Of a stretch of 64,000 nucleotides of DNA, positions 15,058 to 24,144 are shown in pieces (positions within the stretch are counted from its first letter, which is position 1; each line of letters starts with the position of its first letter). The stretch comes from Mangrovibacterium diazotrophicum (GTDB lineage: Bacteria > Bacteroidota > Bacteroidia > Bacteroidales > Prolixibacteraceae), in contig NZ_RAPN01000001.1 in NCBI RefSeq assembly GCF_003610535.1, forward strand, positions 1-64,000. Reading direction: 5' to 3'. The position numbers and the translations under genes were made by a program. Below the pieces are notes generated by a model. That model did not search any database, was not told the origin of the DNA, and saw nothing but the letters and a program-made list of their open reading frames with translations.

Positions 15058-18000
15058 ATGGAAAAATTTCTAATTCGCGGTCATGCCGTCAGGTTTGGCC
15101 GTCTAAGATTTTGGTTATTTATGAAAATGACATTTTTATTGACCTTAGGCTTTGTTGTTTCGGCGTTCGGGAATAGCTTCTCGCAGTCGGCACATTTGAA
15201 TCTCGATTTCCAACAGGAAAAAATTGCCGATATCATTGAACAGGTCGAAAATCAGAGCGATTATGTTTTTCTCTATAAAGAGGAAACGTTTAATGTCGAG
15301 AAGAAGCTGACCTTTAAAATTGAAGATGGGACGATTAACGATGTATTGGCAGAGGTTACAAAAGGTCAGGGCGTATCGTACGAAGTTTTTGACAGACAGG
15401 TTGTGATTACAAAAAATACATCTGTTCCGGAAATGCAGCAGCAGGTCGTTCGTAATGTAAAAGGTCTTGTTTTGGACGAATACGGTGAACCTGTTCCCGG
15501 AGCAACAGTTGTGTTGACCGGTAAAAGCGGGGGAACGGTTACCGATATGAAAGGTGAGTTTTCGTTGTCGGTTCCGCAAGATGTAACGTCATTGTCGGTT
15601 TCATTTATTGGCTTTACAACCAGCGAAGTTGACATCAGTGGAAAGGAGACGGTGACGATTGTCCTGAAGGAAAATGTTGTTGGTGTTGACGAAGTTTTGG
15701 TGGTTGCCTATGGTACTGCCAAGAAAGAGTCGTTAACCGGGGCGGTTGCTGCTATTGACTCGAAAACGATTGAAGGTCGTGCAGTCACAAACGTTTCCAG
15801 CATTTTGGAAGGTAACGCAGTTGGTGTGCAAGTTAACAATACTTACGGTGAACCGGGATCTGAGCCAACGATCCGGATTCGTGGCTTCTCTTCTGTTAAT
15901 GGTTCAAATGAACCGCTGTACGTGTTGGACGGAGTACCGTTCGGAGGGAACATTTCAGACTTGAATCCTCAGGATATTGAGAGTATCAGCGTGTTGAAAG
16001 ATGCTGCATCATCTGCTTTGTTCGGAAACCGCGCATCAAATGGTGTGATCCTGATCACGACTAAAAAAGGGAAAAGCAAAGGCAATGCTGCCAATCTAAA
16101 TCTGAATATCAACCAAGGGGTGTTTGCCCGTGGTATTAAAGAATATGAACGCTTGGGTGCCGACGACTTTATGGAAGTAATGTGGAAAGGTTACCGCAAC
16201 TATTTAATGTCGAGCCAGGGGGATGATTACCCTACAACGGAGTTGGCAAACGCAGAGGCGACCAGTACGTTGGTCGACACTTATTTGAAATATAACATTT
16301 ACAACAAAGCGAACGATGCGCTTTTTGACGGCGAAGGAAATTTGGTTAGCGATGCTAAAGTGCTTTCCGGATACGATGACTTGGATTGGTTCGATTACAT
16401 CGAGCGGTTAGGTTACCGACAAGATTATAGCGTAAGTGGTAGCGGTGGTACCGATGTCAGCAATTATTATTTGTCGGCAGGCTATTTGGATGAAAAAGGT
16501 TATGTGGAATATTCCGATTTCAAACGTTTCAACGGTCGTGCAAATGTCAGTGTTACTCCTCGCGATTGGGTGGACGCCAGCTTGTCGATTGCCGGATCAC
16601 ACCAGATTTCGAATAATACGACCGGTGATGCCGATAACGCTAGTCTGTATATCAACCCGTTCAACTATGCCCGTAACATGGCTCCGATTTACCCGGTTTA
16701 TTTGCATGACATGAGTACCGGAGAATATCTGTTGGACGAGGAAGGTAACAAACAGTATGATAGTGGAAACGAATATTCACGCCCTCAGAATCTTGGTCGT
16801 CACGTGATTTGGGAGAATGAGCTGAATATGGATCGTACATATCGCAATACGATGCAAAGTGCTGCGAATATGAATATCAAGTTCCTGAAGAATTTCAAGT
16901 TTACCTTGAATGGCGATCTTAACTTGCGAAATTCAGAGAATCAGACATACAACAATGCTACAATTGGTGATGGGGCAGGTAATAATGGTCGTGCAAAACG
17001 CGTGTTTTATCGTTACAAAAACTACACGTTCCAACAACAGCTGAGTTGGGCACGTGATTTCGGCTTGCACCATGTTGATTTCCTTGCAGGCCACGAAAAT
17101 TACAGTTACAACTATTCTTACACCTACGGCTACAAAACAACTGAGACATTCACTGGTGGTACAGAGTTGAATAACTTTACAGATATTACATCACTAACAG
17201 GATATCAAAACAATTACCGGACGGAGAGTTACCTGTCACGTGGTCGCTACGATTACGATGGTAAATATTACTTCGATGCATCGTTCAGACGTGATGGTTC
17301 TTCCCGCTTTAAAGATGGGATGCGCTGGGGGAATTTCTGGTCTGCAGGTGGTGGCTGGATCGTATCCAAAGAAGATTTTTTCAGCTCTATTAGCCATGTT
17401 GTCGACTATTTGAAATTGCGGGCATCCTACGGTGAGGTTGGTAACGATGCCAGCGTCGATTATTACGGATACATGGCCTTGTATGAGGTTAGCCAAAATG
17501 CGAATCTTGGCGCTGTTTACAAATCGCAAAACCCGGCCGACGATATTCAATGGGAAACATCCAGTTCTTTCGGTGTTGCCCTTGAGAGCCGGATTTTGGA
17601 TCGGATTGGTTTAACGGTTGAATACTTCGATAAACGTTCAAAAGACTTGTTGTTCGACGTTAATTTGCCGCTTTCGGCAGGTGCAACTTCAACATCGGAT
17701 GCAGAGGCAACAGTCTACCAAAACCTGGGTTCTGTATCTAACCGAGGTGTTGAATTCGATGTGAATATTGATCTGTTGAAAAATCGGGATCTGAAATGGA
17801 AACTTGGAATCAATGGTACTGTTTTGAAAAACAAGATTGTGAAACTACCGGAACAAAATAAAGACGGTATCATTAACGGAACCAAACGTTACCTGGAAGG
17901 ACACGGAGTTTATGACTTCTGGATGTATCAATTTGTAGGTGTTGATCAAATGACCGGTATGTCATTGTATGAGGCAAACCTGGAAGATTATACAACCGAA

Positions 18001-18609
18001 ACTATTCCGGAAGATTACCTGGTGCAAATTGGTGATGATTATTACACCACCTACACCACTTATGCGAAAAAAGACTGGAGCGGCAGCGCTATTCCTGATA
18101 TTTTCGGAAGCTTGTCTACATCGTTGAACTATAAAAACTTCGATTTCTCGGTGCTGTGTACATACTCGCTTGGCGGGAAAACTTACGACAGTTCATACCG
18201 CAGTTTGATGTCGGTTGGTTCAACTCCGTCTGCAGTTCACAAAGATGTTCTGAAATCGTGGGATGGCGTACCTGATGGCATGACCGAAAGTTCAGCCAAT
18301 CGAATTGATCCGAACGGCGTTCCGATTATCGACTATGGTTTGAGCACTTATACCAACTCAGAGTCTAGTCGCTTTTTGCAGGATGCTTCTTACCTGGTTG
18401 TGAAAAACGTTTCATTGGGCTATCATTTCCCGAAATCGATCACAAACAAGTTAGATATCAGTAACCTTGCAGTGAACCTTTCGGTAGAGAACCTGGCAAC
18501 TCTTACGAAGCTTCAGGGGATGAACCCTCAGCAGTCTTTCAGCGGTATTAACAGCAATGCTTTCGTAACCGCTCGTGTTTTCTCATTGGGAATCAATGTT
18601 AAACTGTAA
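15058..18609 (+). CDS. SusC/RagA-type TonB-linked outer-membrane transporter with STN domain
   Basis: 1,183 residues. N-terminal signal with a hydrophobic core about 20-42; an STN (secretin/TonB N-terminal) domain at about 55-115 (ADIIEQVENQSDYVFLYKEE); a carboxypeptidase-like regulatory domain at about 135-215 (GLVLDEYGEPVPGATVVLTG); the plug with the SusC signature PLYVLDGVPFGG near 295; then the 22-strand barrel, ending in SLGINVKL. The STN domain links it to the FecR/sigma pair upstream. It would form a TonB-powered channel closed by the SusD lipoprotein. The substrate cannot be read from sequence because no degradative enzymes are adjacent. Start chosen at ATG 15058, the frame-consistent codon. 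Confidence 0.96.
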   Translation: MEKFLIRGHAVRFGRLRFWLFMKMTFLLTLGFVVSAFGNSFSQSAHLNLDFQQEKIADIIEQVENQSDYVFLYKEETFNVEKKLTFKIEDGTINDVLAEVTKGQGVSYEVFDRQVVITKNTSVPEMQQQVVRNVKGLVLDEYGEPVPGATVVLTGKSGGTVTDMKGEFSLSVPQDVTSLSVSFIGFTTSEVDISGKETVTIVLKENVVGVDEVLVVAYGTAKKESLTGAVAAIDSKTIEGRAVTNVSSILEGNAVGVQVNNTYGEPGSEPTIRIRGFSSVNGSNEPLYVLDGVPFGGNISDLNPQDIESISVLKDAASSALFGNRASNGVILITTKKGKSKGNAANLNLNINQGVFARGIKEYERLGADDFMEVMWKGYRNYLMSSQGDDYPTTELANAEATSTLVDTYLKYNIYNKANDALFDGEGNLVSDAKVLSGYDDLDWFDYIERLGYRQDYSVSGSGGTDVSNYYLSAGYLDEKGYVEYSDFKRFNGRANVSVTPRDWVDASLSIAGSHQISNNTTGDADNASLYINPFNYARNMAPIYPVYLHDMSTGEYLLDEEGNKQYDSGNEYSRPQNLGRHVIWENELNMDRTYRNTMQSAANMNIKFLKNFKFTLNGDLNLRNSENQTYNNATIGDGAGNNGRAKRVFYRYKNYTFQQQLSWARDFGLHHVDFLAGHENYSYNYSYTYGYKTTETFTGGTELNNFTDITSLTGYQNNYRTESYLSRGRYDYDGKYYFDASFRRDGSSRFKDGMRWGNFWSAGGGWIVSKEDFFSSISHVVDYLKLRASYGEVGNDASVDYYGYMALYEVSQNANLGAVYKSQNPADDIQWETSSSFGVALESRILDRIGLTVEYFDKRSKDLLFDVNLPLSAGATSTSDAEATVYQNLGSVSNRGVEFDVNIDLLKNRDLKWKLGINGTVLKNKIVKLPEQNKDGIINGTKRYLEGHGVYDFWMYQFVGVDQMTGMSLYEANLEDYTTETIPEDYLVQIGDDYYTTYTTYAKKDWSGSAIPDIFGSLSTSLNYKNFDFSVLCTYSLGGKTYDSSYRSLMSVGSTPSAVHKDVLKSWDGVPDGMTESSANRIDPNGVPIIDYGLSTYTNSESSRFLQDASYLVVKNVSLGYHFPKSITNKLDISNLAVNLSVENLATLTKLQGMNPQQSFSGINSNAFVTARVFSLGINVKL

Positions 18610-20153
18610 TGAAAAAACTAAGAATAATGAAAATACATCATATTATAGCGAGTTTGGTTCTGCTTGTTTTCGTCGGAACGTCATGCTCTGAAGATTATCT
18701 GGCAACAGAGCCGACAGCAGATACGGCGACTTTGACTGTTTTTGAAACAACCGAAGGAGCAACGCTGGCCATTAACGGTCTGAATAAATTGATGACACGT
18801 CAATACCTGGGTTCTCAGGGGTTCAATGGCGAGGGAACGATTAAAATGTACTATGGAAACTACCCGGGGAATCATTTCTATGTGTACTTGTCGGGATGGT
18901 CGAATATCATCAACGGCGAATACCATGAGAATATCTCGAGTATTTACGATTACTATCCCTGGTACTATTACTACATGTTAATCGGAAATGCGAACACGGT
19001 GATTGCTTATATCGATGATGCTGAAGGAACAACTGCCGACAAGGAATTTATTAAAGCACAGGCTTTAACATTCCGGGCATACAGCTTCTTCATGCTGTCT
19101 CAAATCTATTGCAACCGCTGGAGCGATGCTGATGGTGCCAGTGATGGTTTGGTGTTGAGAACCGATCTTTCAACGGGAGATATGGCACTTTCAACGTTGA
19201 CCGAAGTTTATGCGCAGGTTTACAGTGATTTGGATGAAGCCATCGATTTGTATACCTCGTCAGGTAATACCCGTAGCACCAACTACGACCCGGATATTAA
19301 TGTAGCTTATGCGATTTATGCCCGGGCTGCTTTAACCCGCGAAGATTACTCAACGGCGAAAGAGATGGCTGTAAAAGCGCGCGATGGTTATCCGCTAATG
19401 AGTGTATCTGATTACGAAGCCGGCTTTTATACGCCAACGCAAGAGTGGATTTGGAGTAGTTACGGAGCTTCTGACGAAACATTGTATTACTACTCTTATT
19501 TCGCTTACATCGCTTATAACTCAAATGCCAGTAACGTGCGGAACTATCCGAAGTGTATCAGCAAGGAATTATATGAAAAGATTCCCGAAACCGATATTCG
19601 CCGCGAATTGTTCCTCGATCCAACAGGCTACAGCTACACTGCCTCATCGGGTCAGGCTGGAAGTGAGTTGAAAGAAGTAGCTTTTGCTGCACATCCCGAT
19701 TTGTATTCAACTGCGAAAGCTTTTGCTTATATGCAGTTCAAGATTGCTGCTGAAGATCTGCCGGGCGTTGGTCAGTTAAATCATTTCCGTTCTTCTGAAA
19801 TGTACCTGATTGAGGCGGAAGCCGATTATTTCCTGAATAGCGAAACAGGTGCTCAGACATTATTGGATGAGCTTATCGCAAGTTCAGAACGTGATCCTTC
19901 TTATGTCTGTACAGCGACGGGAACCGATTTATTGGATGAAATCAAACTCTATCGCGCTATTGAGTTGTGGGGCGAAGGCTTTGATTGGTTCGATTTAAAA
20001 CGTTGGGGTGATAGCATTGAGCGTAAGTCACCGACTGAAGGAGGTAACTTCTTAAGTGTTTTAGCTGTTAGCTACGGACCGGATGAAAAGAATGATTGGA
20101 CTTGGTTGATTCCGGAGAAAGAAACAGATTATAACAGTGCATTGTCTGAATAA
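18609..20153 (+). CDS. SusD/RagB-type surface glycan- or nutrient-binding lipoprotein
   Basis: 514 residues. The lipobox VGTSC places the lipidated Cys at 26. SusD features include the TPR-bearing helical scaffold (FIKAQALTFRAYSFFMLSQIY near 140-160) and the conserved C-terminal block ELWGEGFDWFDLKRWG near 456-471. The start ATG shares one base with the susC stop (TAATG), so translation is coupled. It acts as the lid and binding subunit of the SusC channel at the outer surface. A strong terminator follows. Confidence 0.95.
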   Translation: MKKLRIMKIHHIIASLVLLVFVGTSCSEDYLATEPTADTATLTVFETTEGATLAINGLNKLMTRQYLGSQGFNGEGTIKMYYGNYPGNHFYVYLSGWSNIINGEYHENISSIYDYYPWYYYYMLIGNANTVIAYIDDAEGTTADKEFIKAQALTFRAYSFFMLSQIYCNRWSDADGASDGLVLRTDLSTGDMALSTLTEVYAQVYSDLDEAIDLYTSSGNTRSTNYDPDINVAYAIYARAALTREDYSTAKEMAVKARDGYPLMSVSDYEAGFYTPTQEWIWSSYGASDETLYYYSYFAYIAYNSNASNVRNYPKCISKELYEKIPETDIRRELFLDPTGYSYTASSGQAGSELKEVAFAAHPDLYSTAKAFAYMQFKIAAEDLPGVGQLNHFRSSEMYLIEAEADYFLNSETGAQTLLDELIASSERDPSYVCTATGTDLLDEIKLYRAIELWGEGFDWFDLKRWGDSIERKSPTEGGNFLSVLAVSYGPDEKNDWTWLIPEKETDYNSALSE

Positions 20154-20177
20154 TTGTTGAGATAAATGAATTAATAA

Positions 20178-20220
20178 AAACCGGGTTGGCGTGAATGGTT
20201 GCCAACCCGGTTTCTTTTTT
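20178..20220 (+). terminator. Terminator of the sigma-fecR-susCD cluster
   Basis: AAACCGGGTTGGC (20178-20190) and GCCAACCCGGTTT (20201-20213) form a perfect 13-bp stem with a 10-nt loop, followed by CTTTTTT. Confidence 0.92.
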
Positions 20221-20223
20221 CAT

Positions 20224-20252
20224 AAAAAAAGACTGAACGAAGCCGTCCAATC
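20224..20252 (-). terminator. Terminator of the acn-idh-icd-gltA operon
   Basis: On the minus strand GATTGGAC (20252-20245) pairs with GTTCAGTC (20238-20231), including two G-U pairs, and is followed by a run of seven T. It lies 26 bp past the gltA stop codon and back-to-back with the susD terminator. Confidence 0.8.
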
Positions 20253-20277
20253 TTTTTTTAATATTTCAATAAACAGC

Positions 20278-21585
20278 TTATTCTTTTTCTGCTTGTTCTT
20301 TGAACCAGCTTAACGGATAAGATGATGGACGCTCGATTGGCAAGCCATACAAACGATCCATTACAAGCGATGCCAAAACACCCATCGCTCTTGAAACACC
20401 GAATAAAACAGTGTAGAACGAGTGTTCTTTGATACCGTAGTGGTAAAGCAAAGCACCTGAGTAAGCATCAACGTTTGGCCAAGGATTGCTGATTTTACCA
20501 ATAGAACCCAAAATCGGAGGTACAACTTCATACAGGTTGTTAACAAGATCGACTAACTTGTCATCTTTGATGTACTTGTCAGCAAACTCTTTTTGAGCAG
20601 TGAAACGAGGGTCTGTCACACGAAGTACCGCGTGCCCGTAACCCGGAACAACACGTCCTGACTGCAATGTTCTTTGCACATACCCGGCCAGTTGTTCTTT
20701 GGTTGGTTCCTCTGTTCCCAATTCCTCAATCAGTTCGAAGATCCAGTTGATTACATCCTGGTTGGCATATCCGTGAAGCGGACCAGCCAATCCGAGCATA
20801 CCAGCACCCAAAGAGTAGTATGGGTTACTCAGTGCCGAACCTACCAGGTGAGTCGTGTGAGCAGATACGTTACCACCTTCGTGGTCAGCATGGATAACCA
20901 TATACAAACGCATCAGTCGTTTTACTTCATCGGTGTCGTGTCCCATCATGTGGGCAAGGTTACCGGCCCAGTCAAGTCTTGGGTCAGGCTCAATATGCTT
21001 GTCTTTATAATAACATCTTCTGTAAATATAGGCAGCAATACGAGGCAGACGCGCGATCAGGTTCATCACATCGTCGTACATAAAGTCCCAGTAGTACTTC
21101 TTGTGAACACCCGAACGATAAGCCTTTTGGAATACCGATTCAGTTGCCATGGAAACGATTGCCGCGGCGAACTGAGTCATCGGGCGAGCCGTCTTAGGCA
21201 TCGCATCAATCACATCGAAAACGTGCTGAGGAACGTGAGCTCTGGTAGCCCAGTCTTTCGACAAGTTGGCCACGTCTTCGTCTTCCGGTATTTCACCTAA
21301 AAGCATCAGGTAGAACAAACCTTCCGGTAGCGGCTCTCCCTGTGGGTCGAGACGCGGAAGTTTTGCACGTAGTTCACCCAGCGTGAATCCGCGAAAACGA
21401 ATCCCTTCGTTCGCATCCAGCTTGGAAGTGTCGGTAATTAAAGCCGGAATCCCTTTCATACCGGTTAAAACCTGGCCAATGGTTACATTAGCGAGAACTT
21501 TATCACCGTGTTCAGCTTTCAGCTTTTGGTACTCCGTAATGCACTTGCTGGTTTTTTCGTAAAACCTATTCTTGATGTATTCCAT
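20278..21585 (-). CDS. gltA: Citrate synthase, mitochondrial-like type I
   Basis: 435 residues from the ATG at 21585. Condenses oxaloacetate and acetyl-CoA to citrate. Catalytic residues align with the pig enzyme almost number for number: His271 (PLHGYANQ), His318 (VPGYGHAVL) and Asp373 (NVDAYSG); the block HADHEGGNVSAHTTHLVGSA (232-251) is close to mitochondrial citrate synthases rather than the hexameric E. coli type. Such eukaryote-like enzymes are known in some bacteria, such as Geobacter. It is the last gene of the operon, 32 nt after icd, and ends at a terminator. Confidence 0.95.
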   Translation of the reverse strand: MEYIKNRFYEKTSKCITEYQKLKAEHGDKVLANVTIGQVLTGMKGIPALITDTSKLDANEGIRFRGFTLGELRAKLPRLDPQGEPLPEGLFYLMLLGEIPEDEDVANLSKDWATRAHVPQHVFDVIDAMPKTARPMTQFAAAIVSMATESVFQKAYRSGVHKKYYWDFMYDDVMNLIARLPRIAAYIYRRCYYKDKHIEPDPRLDWAGNLAHMMGHDTDEVKRLMRLYMVIHADHEGGNVSAHTTHLVGSALSNPYYSLGAGMLGLAGPLHGYANQDVINWIFELIEELGTEEPTKEQLAGYVQRTLQSGRVVPGYGHAVLRVTDPRFTAQKEFADKYIKDDKLVDLVNNLYEVVPPILGSIGKISNPWPNVDAYSGALLYHYGIKEHSFYTVLFGVSRAMGVLASLVMDRLYGLPIERPSSYPLSWFKEQAEKE

Positions 21586-21617
21586 GATTTAATTAATTTA
21601 ATTGATTAGATAGTTTT

Positions 21618-22886
21618 TTAATGTATGTTTCTGATGACTTCTTCCGCAAACTCAGATGTTGAAAGCAGTGTTGCTCCTTCCATCATCGCATGCAGGTCAG
21701 AAGTAACACGACGTTTCGCAAACGCATGTTCCATGGCATCAAATACATGTTCAGCGGCTTCGTCCCATCCCATGTACTCCAACATCATCACCCCGGAAAG
21801 AATTAACGAACTTGGATTCGCTTTTCCGGTTCCGACAATGTTCGGAGCTGTTCCGTGAGTTGCTTCGAAGATGGCATAACCACTATTGTAATTGATGTTG
21901 GCTCCCGGCGAGATGCCGATACCACCAACCATGGCAGCTAACTGATCAGAAACATAATCCCCATTCAAATTCAGTGTTGCAATCACTGAATGATCAAAAG
22001 GATGTAGCAGACTTTCCTGTAAAAAGGCATCGGTAATCACATCTTTAATAATCACTTTACCGCCACTTTCGGCCTGTTCCAATGCTTTTTTCGCGTCCAG
22101 CTGTCCTTTTCCCTTCTCTATTTTTTGATATTGACGCCAGGTGAAAACCTGATCGGCAAATTCATTTTCTGCTAAGTCGTACCCGTAGTTTTTGAACGCT
22201 CCTTCGGTAAACTTCATGATGTTTCCTTTGTGAACAAGTGTTACAGAAGGCAGTTTGCGTTCGATAGCATATTCGATTGCGGCACGGATCAAACGTTCTG
22301 ATCCGTCCTTTGAAACCGGTTTTACACCGAACGAAGAGCTCTCGGGGAAACGAATCTGGGTTTTAATGCCCATTTCATTCTGCAGGAAGTCCAAAAACTT
22401 CTTCGTCTTTTCCTCCCCGGTCATGAATTCGATACCAGCGTAAATATCTTCGGTGTTTTCGCGGAAGATGTGCATGTCAACCATCGAGGGGTAGCGGATC
22501 GGGGAGGGAACTCCCTTGAACCAACGTACCGGACGCAGGCAAACATACAAATCGAGGGTTTGGCGCAGTGCCACGTTCAACGAACGGATACCACCACCAA
22601 CCGGAGTTTCCAATGGACCTTTAATACCAACAAGGTATTTCTTGAAGTCTTCCATGGTTTCTTCGGGCAGGTAGGAACCGGTTTGTTCAAACGCTTTTTT
22701 ACCAGCTAAAACCTCTTTCCACACAATTTGGCGTTTCCCGCCATATGCTTTTGCCACGGCAGCATCAATGACCTTCTGACAGGGGATCGAAATATCTTTC
22801 CCAATTCCGTCACCCTCGATAAAAGGGATGACGGGATGGTCAGGGACAATGAGTTTTCCGTCTAAGCGCGTTATAATTTCTTCCAT
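21618..22886 (-). CDS. icd: Isocitrate dehydrogenase, bacterial type I, predicted NAD-preferring
   Basis: 422 residues; ATG at 22886 chosen because it abuts the idh stop codon by one base and matches the family start. Close to E. coli Icd in length and motifs ([11 protein letters not shown]; substrate Ser102 in [28 protein letters not shown]). In the coenzyme pocket E. coli's NADP-selecting Lys344, Tyr345 and Val351 are replaced here by Asn349, Ile350 and Ala356 ([14 protein letters not shown]). Ile and Ala are the residues typical of NAD-dependent forms, while the Asn is intermediate. NAD preference is therefore predicted, not shown. It follows an unrelated NADP-type enzyme in the same operon. 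Confidence 0.9.
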   Translation of the reverse strand: MEEIITRLDGKLIVPDHPVIPFIEGDGIGKDISIPCQKVIDAAVAKAYGGKRQIVWKEVLAGKKAFEQTGSYLPEETMEDFKKYLVGIKGPLETPVGGGIRSLNVALRQTLDLYVCLRPVRWFKGVPSPIRYPSMVDMHIFRENTEDIYAGIEFMTGEEKTKKFLDFLQNEMGIKTQIRFPESSSFGVKPVSKDGSERLIRAAIEYAIERKLPSVTLVHKGNIMKFTEGAFKNYGYDLAENEFADQVFTWRQYQKIEKGKGQLDAKKALEQAESGGKVIIKDVITDAFLQESLLHPFDHSVIATLNLNGDYVSDQLAAMVGGIGISPGANINYNSGYAIFEATHGTAPNIVGTGKANPSSLILSGVMMLEYMGWDEAAEHVFDAMEHAFAKRRVTSDLHAMMEGATLLSTSEFAEEVIRNIH

Positions 22887-22887
22887 A

Positions 22888-24120
22888 CTAATTTGCGGCG
22901 AGTTTCGATTGTAAGTTTTGATCAATAGCACTCAGGAAATCTTCTGTTGTCAGGTAGTGCTCTGATTTGAGATCTTTTTCGTGAATGATCAGGGCAAGAT
23001 CCTTGGTCATTTTGCCACTTTCAACTGTTTCGATGCAAACTTGTTCAAGTGCCTTTGCGAAGTTGATCAGCTCTTCGTTGTTGTCCAGTTTACCACGGAA
23101 AGCCAAACCTCTGGTCCATGCAAAAATAGAAGCAATGGGGTTTGTAGAGGTTGGATTACCTTTCTGGTGTTGGCGATAGTGACGGGTCACCGTTCCGTGA
23201 GCAGCTTCTGCTTCCATGGTTTGGCCATCAGGCGTAACCAGGGTTGAAGTCATCAATCCCAAAGAACCGAATCCCTGAGCAACAGTGTCCGATTGAACGT
23301 CGCCATCGTAATTTTTACAAGCCCAAACAAAGCCACCTTCCCATTTCATGGCAGCAGCTACCATGTCGTCGATCAAACGGTGCTCGTAAGTAATTCCGGC
23401 TGCTTTAAATTTGTCGGCAAATTCTTCTTCGTAAACTTGTTGAAAAAGGTCTTTGAAACGACCATCGTATTTCTTCAGAATGGTGTTTTTGGTAGACATG
23501 TACAGTGGCCAGCCTTTGTCCAAAGCCTGGTTCATACAAGCACGGGCAAAACCAATAATTGATTTGTCGGTGTTGTACATGGCCATGGCAACGCCGTCAC
23601 CCTGAAAGTCATAAACTTCAAATGATTGCTCTTCGCTGCCGTCTTCCGGTGTGAAGGTGATGGTCAGTTTACCTTTTCCTTTTGTTGTGAAATCGGTTGC
23701 ACGATACTGGTCTCCGAAGGCGTGACGGCCGATGCAAATCGGCTTCTTCCAGCCCGGAACCAATCGTGGAATATTGCTAATGATAATGGGTTCGCGGAAT
23801 ACCGTACCATCCAAAATGTTACGGATGGTACCGTTTGGCGATTTCCACATTTTTTTCAAACCAAATTCTGTTACACGAGCTTCGTCAGGCGTAATGGTTG
23901 CACATTTTACTCCAACGCCGTATTTTTTAATGGCATTGGCAGCATCAATGGTCACCTGGTCGTCCGTAGCGTCGCGGTGTTCCATCCCCAAATCGAAATA
24001 CTTGATGTCGATGTCGAGGTAAGGGAAAATCAGTTTTTCTTTAATAAATGACCAAATAACCCGGGTCATTTCATCTCCATCCAATTCAACAACTGGATTG
24101 GCAACTTTGATTTTGTTCAT
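22888..24120 (-). CDS. Isocitrate dehydrogenase, eukaryotic-like NADP type
   Basis: 410 residues. It belongs to the type II subfamily of human IDH1/IDH2: substrate Arg132 in [15 protein letters not shown], coenzyme residues Arg313 and His314 in [11 protein letters not shown] (2'-phosphate binding), and the block [21 protein letters not shown]. It oxidatively decarboxylates isocitrate to 2-oxoglutarate with NADP. Only 24 nt separate it from aconitase upstream and one base from icd downstream. Having two non-homologous-subfamily isocitrate dehydrogenases in tandem is the odd feature. Confidence 0.93.
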   Translation of the reverse strand: MNKIKVANPVVELDGDEMTRVIWSFIKEKLIFPYLDIDIKYFDLGMEHRDATDDQVTIDAANAIKKYGVGVKCATITPDEARVTEFGLKKMWKSPNGTIRNILDGTVFREPIIISNIPRLVPGWKKPICIGRHAFGDQYRATDFTTKGKGKLTITFTPEDGSEEQSFEVYDFQGDGVAMAMYNTDKSIIGFARACMNQALDKGWPLYMSTKNTILKKYDGRFKDLFQQVYEEEFADKFKAAGITYEHRLIDDMVAAAMKWEGGFVWACKNYDGDVQSDTVAQGFGSLGLMTSTLVTPDGQTMEAEAAHGTVTRHYRQHQKGNPTSTNPIASIFAWTRGLAFRGKLDNNEELINFAKALEQVCIETVESGKMTKDLALIIHEKDLKSEHYLTTEDFLSAIDQNLQSKLAAN

Positions 24121-24144
24121 TTTTCGGGTGCGTTTATCAGTTAG

